The notes beneath the pieces were generated by a model. The model had not been told where the DNA came from and ran no database searches. It saw only the letters and a list, made by a program, of their open reading frames with translations. A DNA stretch of 64,000 bases, from assembly GCF_007741495.1 (NCBI RefSeq), contig NZ_CP036262.1, positions 5,084,001-5,148,000 of the forward strand, read 5' to 3'. This stretch comes from Roseimaritima multifibrata (GTDB taxonomy: Bacteria > Planctomycetota > Planctomycetia > Pirellulales > Pirellulaceae). Below, piece by piece: positions 51,930 to 60,287 of this stretch (position 1 is the stretch's first letter; each line of letters starts with the position of its first letter). The translations under genes and the position numbers were made by a program.

Positions 51930-52685
51930 CTAGACGGCGTTGATAATACCGAGGAAGTCTTCTGCCTTTAGACTAGCGCCTCCAACGAGGGCACCATCAA
52001 TATTTTTCTGTCCGAGCAATTCAGCCGCGTTACCCGGTTTGACGCTTCCGCCGTACTGTAACCGGATTTGGCCTGCGACGTCTTCGCCAAAATCATCCGT
52101 CAGGATACCACGGATAAAGGCGTGTACCGCTTCAGCCTGATCAGGAGAGGCTGTCAGCCCGGTTCCGATCGCCCAGACAGGTTCGTAGGCGATCACAATC
52201 CCAGCAGCCCGAGCTTCATCAAGGCCGGCCAAGGAGCCTTTCAGCTGGTCGCTGACGACCTGTTCGGTTTCGTTATTTTCGCGCTGTTCTTGGGTTTCGC
52301 CGACACAAACGATCGGAATCAAATTACCCGCGAGGGCCGCGTGCAGTTTTTTGCTGACGTCCGCATCGGTTTCGCCCATCAGCTGACGGCGTTCGCTGTG
52401 GCCAAGGATGACATAGCTGCAACCGATATCGGTCAGCATGCCCGCATTCACTTCGCCGGTGAAGGCTCCGTCTGCCGCGGCGTAAAGGTTCTGGCCGCCC
52501 AGACCGACAGGCGAACCGACCACACACTCCGAAACGGTCCCCAAATAGACCGAGGGAGGACAAAGGGCGATTTCGACGGCGCATTCCTTGGGAATGCCAT
52601 CGACAACGCCTTTGGCCAAAGCCGCCGCATCGCGACGACGGGTATTCATTTTCCAGTTACCAGCAATCAGAATACGTCGAGTCAC
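51930..52685 (-). CDS. tpiA: Triosephosphate isomerase
   Basis: Protein of 251 residues with the catalytic residues in place: Lys in NWKMN, His in ILGHSERR, Glu in [11 protein letters not shown], and the phosphate loop [10 protein letters not shown]. It interconverts dihydroxyacetone phosphate and glyceraldehyde 3-phosphate. The start is GTG at 52685, overlapping the TGA of aroF. Confidence 0.97.
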   Translation of the reverse strand: MTRRILIAGNWKMNTRRRDAAALAKGVVDGIPKECAVEIALCPPSVYLGTVSECVVGSPVGLGGQNLYAAADGAFTGEVNAGMLTDIGCSYVILGHSERRQLMGETDADVSKKLHAALAGNLIPIVCVGETQEQRENNETEQVVSDQLKGSLAGLDEARAAGIVIAYEPVWAIGTGLTASPDQAEAVHAFIRGILTDDFGEDVAGQIRLQYGGSVKPGNAAELLGQKNIDGALVGGASLKAEDFLGIINAV

Positions 52686-53722
52686 GCTGCAACCTCAGGG
52701 TTCGGTGGGGAGATAGTCTTACCTAGCAGTTCGGCCATTTTTCGCATCCGGCCCGCTAATTCTTGATATTGTTCGGGTAGCAACGCCTGGGGGCCATCGC
52801 TCTTGGCAACTTCAGGCTCGTCGTGGATCTCGATATGGACCCCGTCGGCTCCGGCAGCCAGCCCGGCGAGGGCACAGGCGGGGATCAGATCAGGACGACC
52901 GGTCGCATGACTGGGGTCGACGATCACGGGCAAATGGGTCAAGCCAGCCAAAACGGGGACCGCAGCCACATCAAACAGATTCCGTGTGGAGGGATCAAAA
53001 CTCTTGATCCCTCGCTCGCAAAGCACCACATTTGGGTTCCCCTGCGAGAGAATGTATTCGGCACTCATCAGCAGATCTTGGATCGTGGCGCTCATCCCGC
53101 GTTTCAGCAGGACCGGGCGGGACGATTTACCAACTTCGGTCAGGAGGACGAAATTCTGCATATTCCGTGCTCCCACCTGAAGCATATCGGCATATTCACT
53201 GACGATTTCAACGTTTCGAGGGTCGGTCACTTCGGTGACCACGGGCAAACCGTACCGGTGACCAGCCTCTTTCAAAATTTTTAAACCTTCGACGCCCAAT
53301 CCCTGAAACGCATAAGGGCTGGTGCGTGGCTTGTAAGCCCCCCCACGAAACAGGTTGGCCCCCGATTCGCGAGCCGACTTTGCTAGCCGATCCATCCGCT
53401 CAGGTTCTTCAACCGAGCATGGGCCAGCGATCATGCCCAAATTGCCTCCACCCACCAAAACGCCACTTACATCGACAACCGATCGCTGCGGATGGGCTTC
53501 CAATGAAGCGAGTTTGTAGGGAGGCAAAACGGGAATCACTTGGGCAATACCTGGAATTGATCGCAGCGAATCTTCAGAAACCTTGCTCTCATCACCAATC
53601 ACCCCGACGATCGTCCGGAAAGTCCCCCGGCTCAGATGGGCCTGCAAACCCAACGCTTCAATGCGTTCGATCACATGATCAATTTGCTGATCACTTGCAC
53701 CCGATTTGAGAATGACAATCAC
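52682..53722 (-). CDS. aroF: DAHP synthase (3-deoxy-7-phosphoheptulonate synthase)
   Basis: Protein of 346 residues from GTG at 53722. An N-terminal ferredoxin-like regulatory domain ([20 protein letters not shown]) precedes the type I-beta core with [49 protein letters not shown] and [10 protein letters not shown]. It condenses phosphoenolpyruvate and erythrose 4-phosphate, first step of the shikimate pathway. It heads the reverse-strand run. The gap 53723-54175 upstream shows nothing I can name. Confidence 0.95.
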   Translation of the reverse strand: MIVILKSGASDQQIDHVIERIEALGLQAHLSRGTFRTIVGVIGDESKVSEDSLRSIPGIAQVIPVLPPYKLASLEAHPQRSVVDVSGVLVGGGNLGMIAGPCSVEEPERMDRLAKSARESGANLFRGGAYKPRTSPYAFQGLGVEGLKILKEAGHRYGLPVVTEVTDPRNVEIVSEYADMLQVGARNMQNFVLLTEVGKSSRPVLLKRGMSATIQDLLMSAEYILSQGNPNVVLCERGIKSFDPSTRNLFDVAAVPVLAGLTHLPVIVDPSHATGRPDLIPACALAGLAAGADGVHIEIHDEPEVAKSDGPQALLPEQYQELAGRMRKMAELLGKTISPPNPEVAA

Positions 53723-54175
53723 GGCAGATTTAACGGTTCAGAAGGCAAAATGGAATAAAATGTTTCGGATTTAGGTGCGTAATGTAACAACTGACGGGGA
53801 TCTCCCACAGCCCACCCTTATCGAGGCCCCAAAACGGTGCAGAAGCCTACTATTTCAAGTGATAAACAGCGGCGGAGGCTTCCAACGGCCGCGGAAACAG
53901 CGGCGGACGGCAAACACTGGCGGAGAGACGTCTGAATGAATCGTGATGGATTTCAAATCGCCGCTGGATCGGGCATGGTGATCCGATCGCGGAAAGAGCG
54001 ATCCGCCTTCACTTTGCCGGTTACTTTCAGGGGTCCAGACGGAATCGACAACCAACCCGCGTGACCTTGGGTTCCCGCTGGCGTAGAATAGAAGGTGATG
54101 ATCATTTCAAAGATTAGCGACTCCTAAAAAAGCCGCTATCCGCAATACTATCCCACCTCCCTGGAGACCTCTCCC

Positions 54176-54574
54176 ATGCGATTCCTTTCTTACGCTGTCG
54201 CCGTTCTCGTTGCTGCTGGTTTGATTTATTACGTCGGACAGAACCCTAATACCGACACCGAAGCAGCTACAGAGACCACCGAAGTGGCAGTCGCCGCAGA
54301 AGCGACCACGACCACCGACTCGGCAGAACTTGAAGGCCAACTGGTCACGCTGCATGTCCCCAAAATGCATTGCCCCTTCGCCTGCTACCCCGCTGTGAAG
54401 GAAACTTTGGAAAAGACACCTGGCGTCGTCACGGTTGTATTGGCAGAGCAGAAGGACAAAAACGCGATCGATAACCCCGAAGTCAAAATTCAAGTGAGCG
54501 AAGACTTTGACACGGAAGCCGCGATTGAAGCCTTAGCATCCGCTGGGTTCAGCGAAACGACCAAAGTGCAGTAG
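54176..54574 (+). CDS. Secreted metal-binding protein with MHCPFAC motif
   Basis: Protein of 132 residues, ATG at 54176 with GGAG upstream. The N-terminal hydrophobic segment (LSYAVAVLVAAGLIYYV) anchors or exports it; a Thr/Ala/Glu linker follows. The C-terminal domain has LVTLHVPKMHCPFACYPAVK, where C-X3-C replaces the CXXC of ordinary HMA domains, and VLAEQKDKN plus IEALASAGFSE strands and helices. It resembles a heavy-metal-associated fold. The stop is followed after three bases by the CbiX-like gene, so they share a transcript. Confidence 0.8.
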   Translation: MRFLSYAVAVLVAAGLIYYVGQNPNTDTEAATETTEVAVAAEATTTTDSAELEGQLVTLHVPKMHCPFACYPAVKETLEKTPGVVTVVLAEQKDKNAIDNPEVKIQVSEDFDTEAAIEALASAGFSETTKVQ

Positions 54575-54577
54575 TTC

Positions 54578-55354
54578 GTGAGCAAAACGGGGTTATTACT
54601 CGTCGGTCATGGCACACGCAACGACCAGGGCGCCGAACAATTCCAAGTTTTAACCGCAGTCCTCAAAAAACAATTGCCCCACTTTGTTGTGGCAGGCTGT
54701 TTTCTGGAACTGCGGCCTCCAACGATGGAACAGGCTTGGCAGACCTTGATCGAGGCAGGTGTTACGGAGGTTGCGGTGCAGCCTCTGCTGCTTTTTTCCG
54801 CTGGGCATGCCAAGCAAGACATTCCCGACGCGGTCGATAAATTGGCCACCCCCGACATTCCGGTCCGCTATGGCCGGCCGCTCTCTCGTGAACGCAACCT
54901 GGTCACACTCGTTTGCCGAACGGCAGCGAACCTACTTGCCGAATTGTCGCCTCCGCAGGGGTCGGTATCGCGGACCGCATTGGTCATGGTCGGTCGCGGA
55001 AGTTTCGATCCATGTGCTCAAGCCGACATGCGATTGCTTGCGGAAACGGTTTGGCGAACGGTCAACGAACAACTGCCTAGCGGTTCGGCTGGATTCTTAT
55101 CGGTCGACACCGCCTTCTACGCGATGGCTCAGCCTCGCCTGCCCGAAGTCTTGCGTGAAGTCTGCAGTCGTGGGAATGTCCAAGACGTTATCGTTCAGCC
55201 TCATTTGCTTTTCGCCGGTCAGTTGCACTACGCTATCGAAGCTCAAGTTCAGGAAGTCGCCGACCAGTTTCCCAGCAAACGGATCCTTGTGGGACAGCCC
55301 CTGGGCCCCGACCCATTAATCGCAGCCTCCGTCTGCAATCGCATCCAAGAATAA
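54578..55354 (+). CDS. CbiX/SirB-like sirohydrochlorin chelatase
   Basis: Protein of 258 residues from GTG at 54578. Two similar halves: the first has LLLVGHGTRNDQG with His 11 and LFSAGHAKQDIPDAV with His 77, the metal/substrate residues of the family. The second half has ALVMVGRGSFDPC, where the first His is replaced by Arg. In the family these enzymes insert Co or Fe (or Ni) into sirohydrochlorin, an early step of cobalamin or siroheme synthesis. The metal is not predictable from sequence. Upstream is the metal-binding protein, downstream the DJ-1 protein. Confidence 0.87.
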   Translation: MSKTGLLLVGHGTRNDQGAEQFQVLTAVLKKQLPHFVVAGCFLELRPPTMEQAWQTLIEAGVTEVAVQPLLLFSAGHAKQDIPDAVDKLATPDIPVRYGRPLSRERNLVTLVCRTAANLLAELSPPQGSVSRTALVMVGRGSFDPCAQADMRLLAETVWRTVNEQLPSGSAGFLSVDTAFYAMAQPRLPEVLREVCSRGNVQDVIVQPHLLFAGQLHYAIEAQVQEVADQFPSKRILVGQPLGPDPLIAASVCNRIQE

Positions 55355-55363
55355 AGACCAACC

Positions 55364-55924
55364 ATGCCCGCCCCCAAAGTACTGATTGTCATTGGTGACG
55401 CCTCGGAAACGCTGGATACGATGTATCCGTTCTACCGACTACAAGAAGCGGGTTTTCAACCGGTCGTGATCGCTCCGGAAAAACGTCTGTACCAGATGGT
55501 GATGCACGAAGTAAAACCGGGCTGGACCATCACCAAGGAGTGGGAGGGATACACCCTTCAAGCCGACCTAGCCTTCGCCGATGTCGATCCCGAAGCGTAC
55601 GCGGGGATCATGTTCTCCGGTGGAAGAGCTCCCGAGTACATTCGCTACGACGAGAATCTGGTTCGCATCACCAAACACTTTTTCGCCACCGACAAACCGA
55701 TCGCAAGCGTCTGCCACGGAGTCGAGATTCCTGCCTACGCCGATTGTGTCCGTGGACGAAAAATGGCGACCGTTCCCAAATGCAAATTCGATTTGGAAGT
55801 CTGCGGTGGTGAATTCGTCGACGCCCCATGTGTGATCGACGGGAACTTAGTCAGCGGACGAACGTTCCACGATAACGGGCACTACATCGGCCCCTGGATT
55901 GAACTGTTGCAAGCGGCGGTTTAG
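55364..55924 (+). CDS. DJ-1/PfpI-family protein
   Basis: Protein of 186 residues with the flavodoxin-like DJ-1/PfpI fold: KVLIVIGDASETLDTMYPFY, GIMFSGGRAPEYIR and ASVCHGVEIPA with the nucleophilic Cys at the elbow, plus a downstream CEVCGG-like Cys pair. Members are proteases, deglycases or chaperones; this one cannot be assigned. It follows the chelatase gene by nine bases. Confidence 0.88.
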   Translation: MPAPKVLIVIGDASETLDTMYPFYRLQEAGFQPVVIAPEKRLYQMVMHEVKPGWTITKEWEGYTLQADLAFADVDPEAYAGIMFSGGRAPEYIRYDENLVRITKHFFATDKPIASVCHGVEIPAYADCVRGRKMATVPKCKFDLEVCGGEFVDAPCVIDGNLVSGRTFHDNGHYIGPWIELLQAAV

Positions 55925-56040
55925 TCGAGCGATGGCGAAAGACGGGTCGCGATAAACCGGCATGCGTCGAGGGGAATCCTTTTTGTTAGCGGATCGGCGC
56001 GAACCGACCGGCAAAGACGTGTGGGTTTCCAGGGCGACGG

Positions 56041-56229
56041 CCGGACGGCTTGCGCCGTTCCGCTAAGAAATGCGAAAGCGCGAGCCGTCCGGCCTGTGCG
56101 CATCGTTTTCAGGACAGTGGCCGGACGGCTTGCGCCGTTCCGCTAAGAAATGCGAAAGCGCGAATCGTCCGGCCTGTGCGCATCGTTTCCAGGACAGTGG
56201 CCGGACGGCTTGCGCCGTTCCGCTAAGAA
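56041..56229. repeat. 80-bp tandem repeat, 2.4 copies
   Basis: Units starting CCGGACGGCTTGCGCCGTTC at 56041, 56121 and 56201, with the third truncated. Two changes distinguish the units (CGAGCCGT/CGAATCGT and TTTTC/TTTCC). Each contains a GCCGGACGG/CCGTCCGGC-type palindrome related to the repeats near 19430 and 35806. It fills the gap between the convergent DJ-1 and acyl-CoA dehydrogenase genes. Confidence 0.85.
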
Positions 56230-56236
56230 GGGTGTG

Positions 56237-57310
56237 CTAGGACAATCCGGCTAGCTCGCACAGGTGAGATTGCGCGACCGGTTGCGGGCAGCTCCAGACC
56301 AAAAAGAAGAGCGCCTCCTGACACCAGCGGCCGACTGGATGTCCGGCGACGTATCCGGCTCCTTTCGCTGACATGAGTGCCGCTTGGGTGGCTCGCAGCA
56401 CCAAGCGGTTTGCTTCGCCACGCAGTTCGGCAAGATCGCATGCGGGATTCCCCGCGGCAGCCGACAACAGCGTTGCTTCGACTTGCTGAACATCTTCAAG
56501 CATGCGGCCGGCAATGTCCTGCAAATCTTCTCGCCGCTCCGATTCAACACTTAGAAATTCGATAGCCGCCTTCGCCAAACCGATCGCAAGTGCCGAGGTT
56601 TGAATGCCTCCAGTCATTCCACCGGTCCCTCCTTGCATGACGTTTTCGATCGGTCCGGCTAAAACCTGTTCGCCCTGGGCGAAGACATTGTCAAAATCGA
56701 CTCGTGCGGTACAGCTTGCAGACAACGCCACCAAGGATGTTCCTGGCGAAGGTTTTACCCCTTCGGCATCCGCTGGAATCGCGGCCAATAATTGTTCGCC
56801 GCTGCGCAGGGTAGCTCCGACGACAAACAAATCCGCGTACGGTGCTGCCGTCACCCAAGGTGAAAAACCGCTCACGCGGAATCCGCTTCCGCTTGCCTCG
56901 GCGCGCAAAACCGGTTCCCGCAAATGCTGCCGACTGGTCGTTAAGTGACTGATTCCCACGGTTGGATGTGCCGTCCCCTGCAGCAAACGCGGCAGCCACT
57001 GTTCGGCAACGCTGGAGTTCGGACTCCCCGCAATCCGGCGACAAGCTCCGATCGCCTGCGTGATGACAAACGTGGTCGTCAGATCGGCTGCGGCCAAGCG
57101 GAGGAAACCGCGGGTTTGATCTTCGACATCCCATTCCAATCCGCCGACAGATTTCGGGAGAAACCAGCGATAGACACCGGCATCCGCACACCACTGCAAG
57201 GCTTCCGCCGGCCAGTCCGAAACGGTTTGTCGATCGTTGGCTGACCGGGCAAGACGCTCACACAAATGGTCCAGAGCCGCCGACTGAGGGGACAAAACAA
57301 GCGCAGACAT
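56237..57310 (-). CDS. Acyl-CoA dehydrogenase-family protein
   Basis: Protein of 357 residues. An N-terminal helical domain (LAAADLTTTFVITQAIGAC) is followed by a beta middle (THPTVGISHLTTSR, GFRVSGFSPWVTAAPYADLFVVG) and C-terminal helices, as in flavin acyl-CoA dehydrogenases. The usual catalytic Glu region is not obvious, so the substrate and activity are open. It is downstream of nnrD by 33 bases. Confidence 0.85.
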   Translation of the reverse strand: MSALVLSPQSAALDHLCERLARSANDRQTVSDWPAEALQWCADAGVYRWFLPKSVGGLEWDVEDQTRGFLRLAAADLTTTFVITQAIGACRRIAGSPNSSVAEQWLPRLLQGTAHPTVGISHLTTSRQHLREPVLRAEASGSGFRVSGFSPWVTAAPYADLFVVGATLRSGEQLLAAIPADAEGVKPSPGTSLVALSASCTARVDFDNVFAQGEQVLAGPIENVMQGGTGGMTGGIQTSALAIGLAKAAIEFLSVESERREDLQDIAGRMLEDVQQVEATLLSAAAGNPACDLAELRGEANRLVLRATQAALMSAKGAGYVAGHPVGRWCQEALFFLVWSCPQPVAQSHLCELAGLS

Positions 57311-57343
57311 CAGGGTTCGTTTCGAAAGGGTTTGTTCAAAAAA

Positions 57344-58216
57344 TCAACTTGCCAGAATTCTCTTCCAGGCGGCAGGAAACGCATCGATCAATTCGGTCAC
57401 CAGCATCGCCTGTGCGGTTTTCTCCGTCGCGACGATATCCGCCGCTAAACCATGGAAGTGAGCCGCAAACTGAGCCGCTGAAAACGCTTCCATGCCCTGA
57501 GCCAGCAACGCTCCGATCAATCCGGTCAGCACGTCGCCCGCCCCGCCACGAGCAAGACCGCTGTTGCCGGTTCCATTGACGGCCAGTCGGTCGCCATCGG
57601 TGATGACCGTTTGAGCCCCTTTCAACAAGACGACCGCGCCGGTTTGCCGGGCAAATTTTACCGCGACGTTCTCTCGGTCACGCTGCAGTTCTCGCACTTC
57701 GATTCCCAGCAACCTTGCCAGCTCACCGGGGTGAGGCGTCAAAACGCGAGGTGCCTCAAGTGCACAGGCCAACTGGTCCACATGGCCAACAAAAGCGTTA
57801 AGTCCATCGGCATCCAAAACCAGCGGCAACGGACAACGCGAATAACAGACTTTTACCAGATCCGCGACCTCGGGCGTTTGCCCCAGCCCAGGACCAACGG
57901 CCAACGCGGTTTTGCGTTCCCACGCCGACTCGATCACTGACAGCGATTGCAAACGGCAGCAGCCATCTTGCTCGGCAAGTGGCAGCGTCATCCAGGCAGG
58001 GTTTTCGGCGGCAACGATTCCCCAAACCGATTCGGCAGTGGCGACCGTTAGCAGACCGACGCCTCCTCGGAGTGCCGACAATGCGGACAGCCGCGCGGCC
58101 CCGCTCATCGTTTTGCTTCCCGCGACCAACAACAGATGTCCGAAGGATCCCTTATGAGATTCCGAATTCCGCGCCGGCGGAGCGGGTAGCGTGGCGACAC
58201 GTTCAATGGCGTTCAA
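57344..58216 (-). CDS. nnrD: ADP-dependent NAD(P)H-hydrate dehydratase
   Basis: Protein of 290 residues matching the C-terminal (YjeF-type) domain alone: KGSFGHLLLVAGSKTMSGAA, AVGPGLGQTP, LVLDADGLNAFVG, LTPHPGELARLLG and GTGNSGLARGGAGDVLTGLI, the last with the catalytic Asp and ADP-binding Gly region. It repairs hydrated NAD(P)H. The epimerase (YjeF N-terminal) domain is not fused here. TTG at 58216 overlaps the TGA of the kinase gene, indicating coupling. Confidence 0.94.
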   Translation of the reverse strand: MNAIERVATLPAPPARNSESHKGSFGHLLLVAGSKTMSGAARLSALSALRGGVGLLTVATAESVWGIVAAENPAWMTLPLAEQDGCCRLQSLSVIESAWERKTALAVGPGLGQTPEVADLVKVCYSRCPLPLVLDADGLNAFVGHVDQLACALEAPRVLTPHPGELARLLGIEVRELQRDRENVAVKFARQTGAVVLLKGAQTVITDGDRLAVNGTGNSGLARGGAGDVLTGLIGALLAQGMEAFSAAQFAAHFHGLAADIVATEKTAQAMLVTELIDAFPAAWKRILAS

Positions 58217-60009
58217 GATTCATCGCTTTCCAGTAAAGGATGCAAAGTCGGCATCGGCGGGGAAGCGGTAAAGATCAACGGCAGACGGACATAAAACGTA
58301 CTACCGCGTCCTAACTGACTTTCGAAACTAACTTCGCCGCCAAGTAATTTGCTCAGTTCTTTCACGATCGAAAGGCCCAGTCCGGTTCCCGAAAACTCAC
58401 GCGTCAGCCCTTCGCCATCCAGCACTTTACGACTCTGACGAAATTTCTCGAAAATGATTTTCTGGTCTTCGCTAGCGATCCCAACTCCGGTGTCGGAGAC
58501 CGACAATTCGAAACGGTCTTCGTCGCAGAGTGCCAGCCGAACGTTGATCATCCCTCCTTCGGGCGTGAACTTAATCGCGTTACTAAGGAGGTTGGTTAGG
58601 ATCTGGCCAAACTTATTTTGGTCTTGTTTGGCTTGAGGGAGGTCGTCATCCGCTGAAACCGTCAGTTGAATATTCTTGTCCTCCGACAAACTTCGGACCA
58701 TATCGGCCTGAGCTCGGACAAGCATTTCCAGATCGAACGGGACAGGTCGAACCTCCATCTTGCCAGCTTCAACCTTCGCCAGGTCCAGAATGTCGTTGAT
58801 CATTTCCAGCAACACACGACCACTTTTTTGAATATTGGTCGCATAACGCCGCTGCTTGTCATCCAGCGAATCGATCCCACTAAGGACTTCGGAAAAACCG
58901 ATGATACTGTTCAGCGGAGTCCGTAGTTCGTGGCTCATGTTGGCAAGGAAATCGCTCTTTAATCGATTGGCCTCATACAGCTGCAGGTTTAATTGTGCCA
59001 ACTGATCGACGCGTTGATCCAGTTCATTGTTGACCAACTGAATCTGTTCGCGCGTTTCGACAAGGTACCGGAGCATTCGGTTAAACGCGTTCGCCAATTC
59101 GCGGAATTCGTCTTCGGTGTCGATCGATGCGCGTAGGTTTGTATCGCCGTGGGTAATCGCATCGCTGACGTCTCGCAGATGGTACAGCGGATGCAGAACC
59201 AGATATCGCATGATCCGATGCAACACGACCACCGTGATCGCGATGATCAACATTGCCACGGCGATCACCACCGCTCGGATCCAATTATTCGCTTCCTGGG
59301 TCGCGTTGTAGGGCATGCTGACCCGAATCACACGAAACGGGTACTGCTGAGCCAATAATTTGGGATCGGCATCGGGAGCAAACGAGACGGGCACTTTGGG
59401 GCTGTGGCAGCTAACCAAGCATTCCGGTTCACTAAAGACCGGCGTGTAGTGGATGTAGCGTCCATCGATGGGGCCGCGTTCCAGGGACAGCGGTTGGCGG
59501 CCTGGCGCGATTTGCGTGAAGGCTTCGTTTTCCTCCAGCAGCATTGGACGCTGGACCAAATCGGGGCGATCCTTGGCCAGATATTGTTCCAACCGGAGAT
59601 AAAATTTGTCTCGCAGCTGTTCCAGCAGCTCCCGTTCGGTCTCGTCATCCGGCTGCGTTGCGTCGGTCAAATTGTCGTAGGTCGTTTCTTCTCCGAGGCT
59701 GAGGACCGCGTACTCATACTCGGGACGAAGCAGTTTCAGTTCGAGGTCATTCAGCACTTCCAGGCTGGTCTTCCTCACATCGGGGCTCAGCTCGACCCCG
59801 TAGATAGCGTCGCAGTGGACCCGCATTAACTTGGCAGCTCCGAAGTCCCTCGCCACCTGTCGCGTCCGGTCGATCACCAATTTTCCAGCCAAAAGCTGCA
59901 CGACCCAAAATGCGGCCAGCATCAGCGGGACCAACGCTGACACGAACAACAAGACCGATTTCCGTTCCAGGCTCATCGACGCAAAAGCGTTCTGCAGCAG
60001 CCGAATCAT
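58213..60009 (-). CDS. Sensor histidine kinase with CX3CH motif
   Basis: Protein of 598 residues from ATG at 60009 (AAGGG upstream; frame extends further without a better start). Domains in order: transmembrane helix (about 18-45), extracytoplasmic sensor region with ECLVSCH (Cys 197, Cys 201, His 202) of the DUF3365/c-type-heme sensor kind, second helix (about 245-270), HAMP (PLYHLRDVSDAITHGDTNLR), HisKA with catalytic His 360 in NMSHELRTPLNS, and an ATPase domain (NLLSNAIKFTPEGG, DTGVGIAS). It should autophosphorylate and pass phosphate to a partner regulator not visible here. Heme motifs are CXXCH; here one extra residue separates the cysteines. Confidence 0.92.
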   Translation of the reverse strand: MIRLLQNAFASMSLERKSVLLFVSALVPLMLAAFWVVQLLAGKLVIDRTRQVARDFGAAKLMRVHCDAIYGVELSPDVRKTSLEVLNDLELKLLRPEYEYAVLSLGEETTYDNLTDATQPDDETERELLEQLRDKFYLRLEQYLAKDRPDLVQRPMLLEENEAFTQIAPGRQPLSLERGPIDGRYIHYTPVFSEPECLVSCHSPKVPVSFAPDADPKLLAQQYPFRVIRVSMPYNATQEANNWIRAVVIAVAMLIIAITVVVLHRIMRYLVLHPLYHLRDVSDAITHGDTNLRASIDTEDEFRELANAFNRMLRYLVETREQIQLVNNELDQRVDQLAQLNLQLYEANRLKSDFLANMSHELRTPLNSIIGFSEVLSGIDSLDDKQRRYATNIQKSGRVLLEMINDILDLAKVEAGKMEVRPVPFDLEMLVRAQADMVRSLSEDKNIQLTVSADDDLPQAKQDQNKFGQILTNLLSNAIKFTPEGGMINVRLALCDEDRFELSVSDTGVGIASEDQKIIFEKFRQSRKVLDGEGLTREFSGTGLGLSIVKELSKLLGGEVSFESQLGRGSTFYVRLPLIFTASPPMPTLHPLLESDES

Positions 60010-60287
60010 TGAGTGGCGACCCTTCGAATTCACAGTAAAGAGGGCAAAAAAACGCGATTTGAAGGATTCCGCCACAATCCTTGCAAAGCAAAACATCCCC
60101 CGAATCACTTCCCACGTCAAAATTCCGGGTAAACTACCTTGAACGTATCGCTTGCCGCTCGCTAGTGGCACAACTAGCATAGCGGTAACAGCTTTGCCTT
60201 CCAACTTCAGATTTTTCAGCGAAAATCCTCGCCAGTACCACCGACTCCGATGGAGTCCACCCGCAATAGCGGAGGAGTAATTTAGTG

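Noticed and set aside
56041-56229. Possible CRISPR array
   Set aside because: 80-bp units are near-identical along their whole length with no unique spacers.
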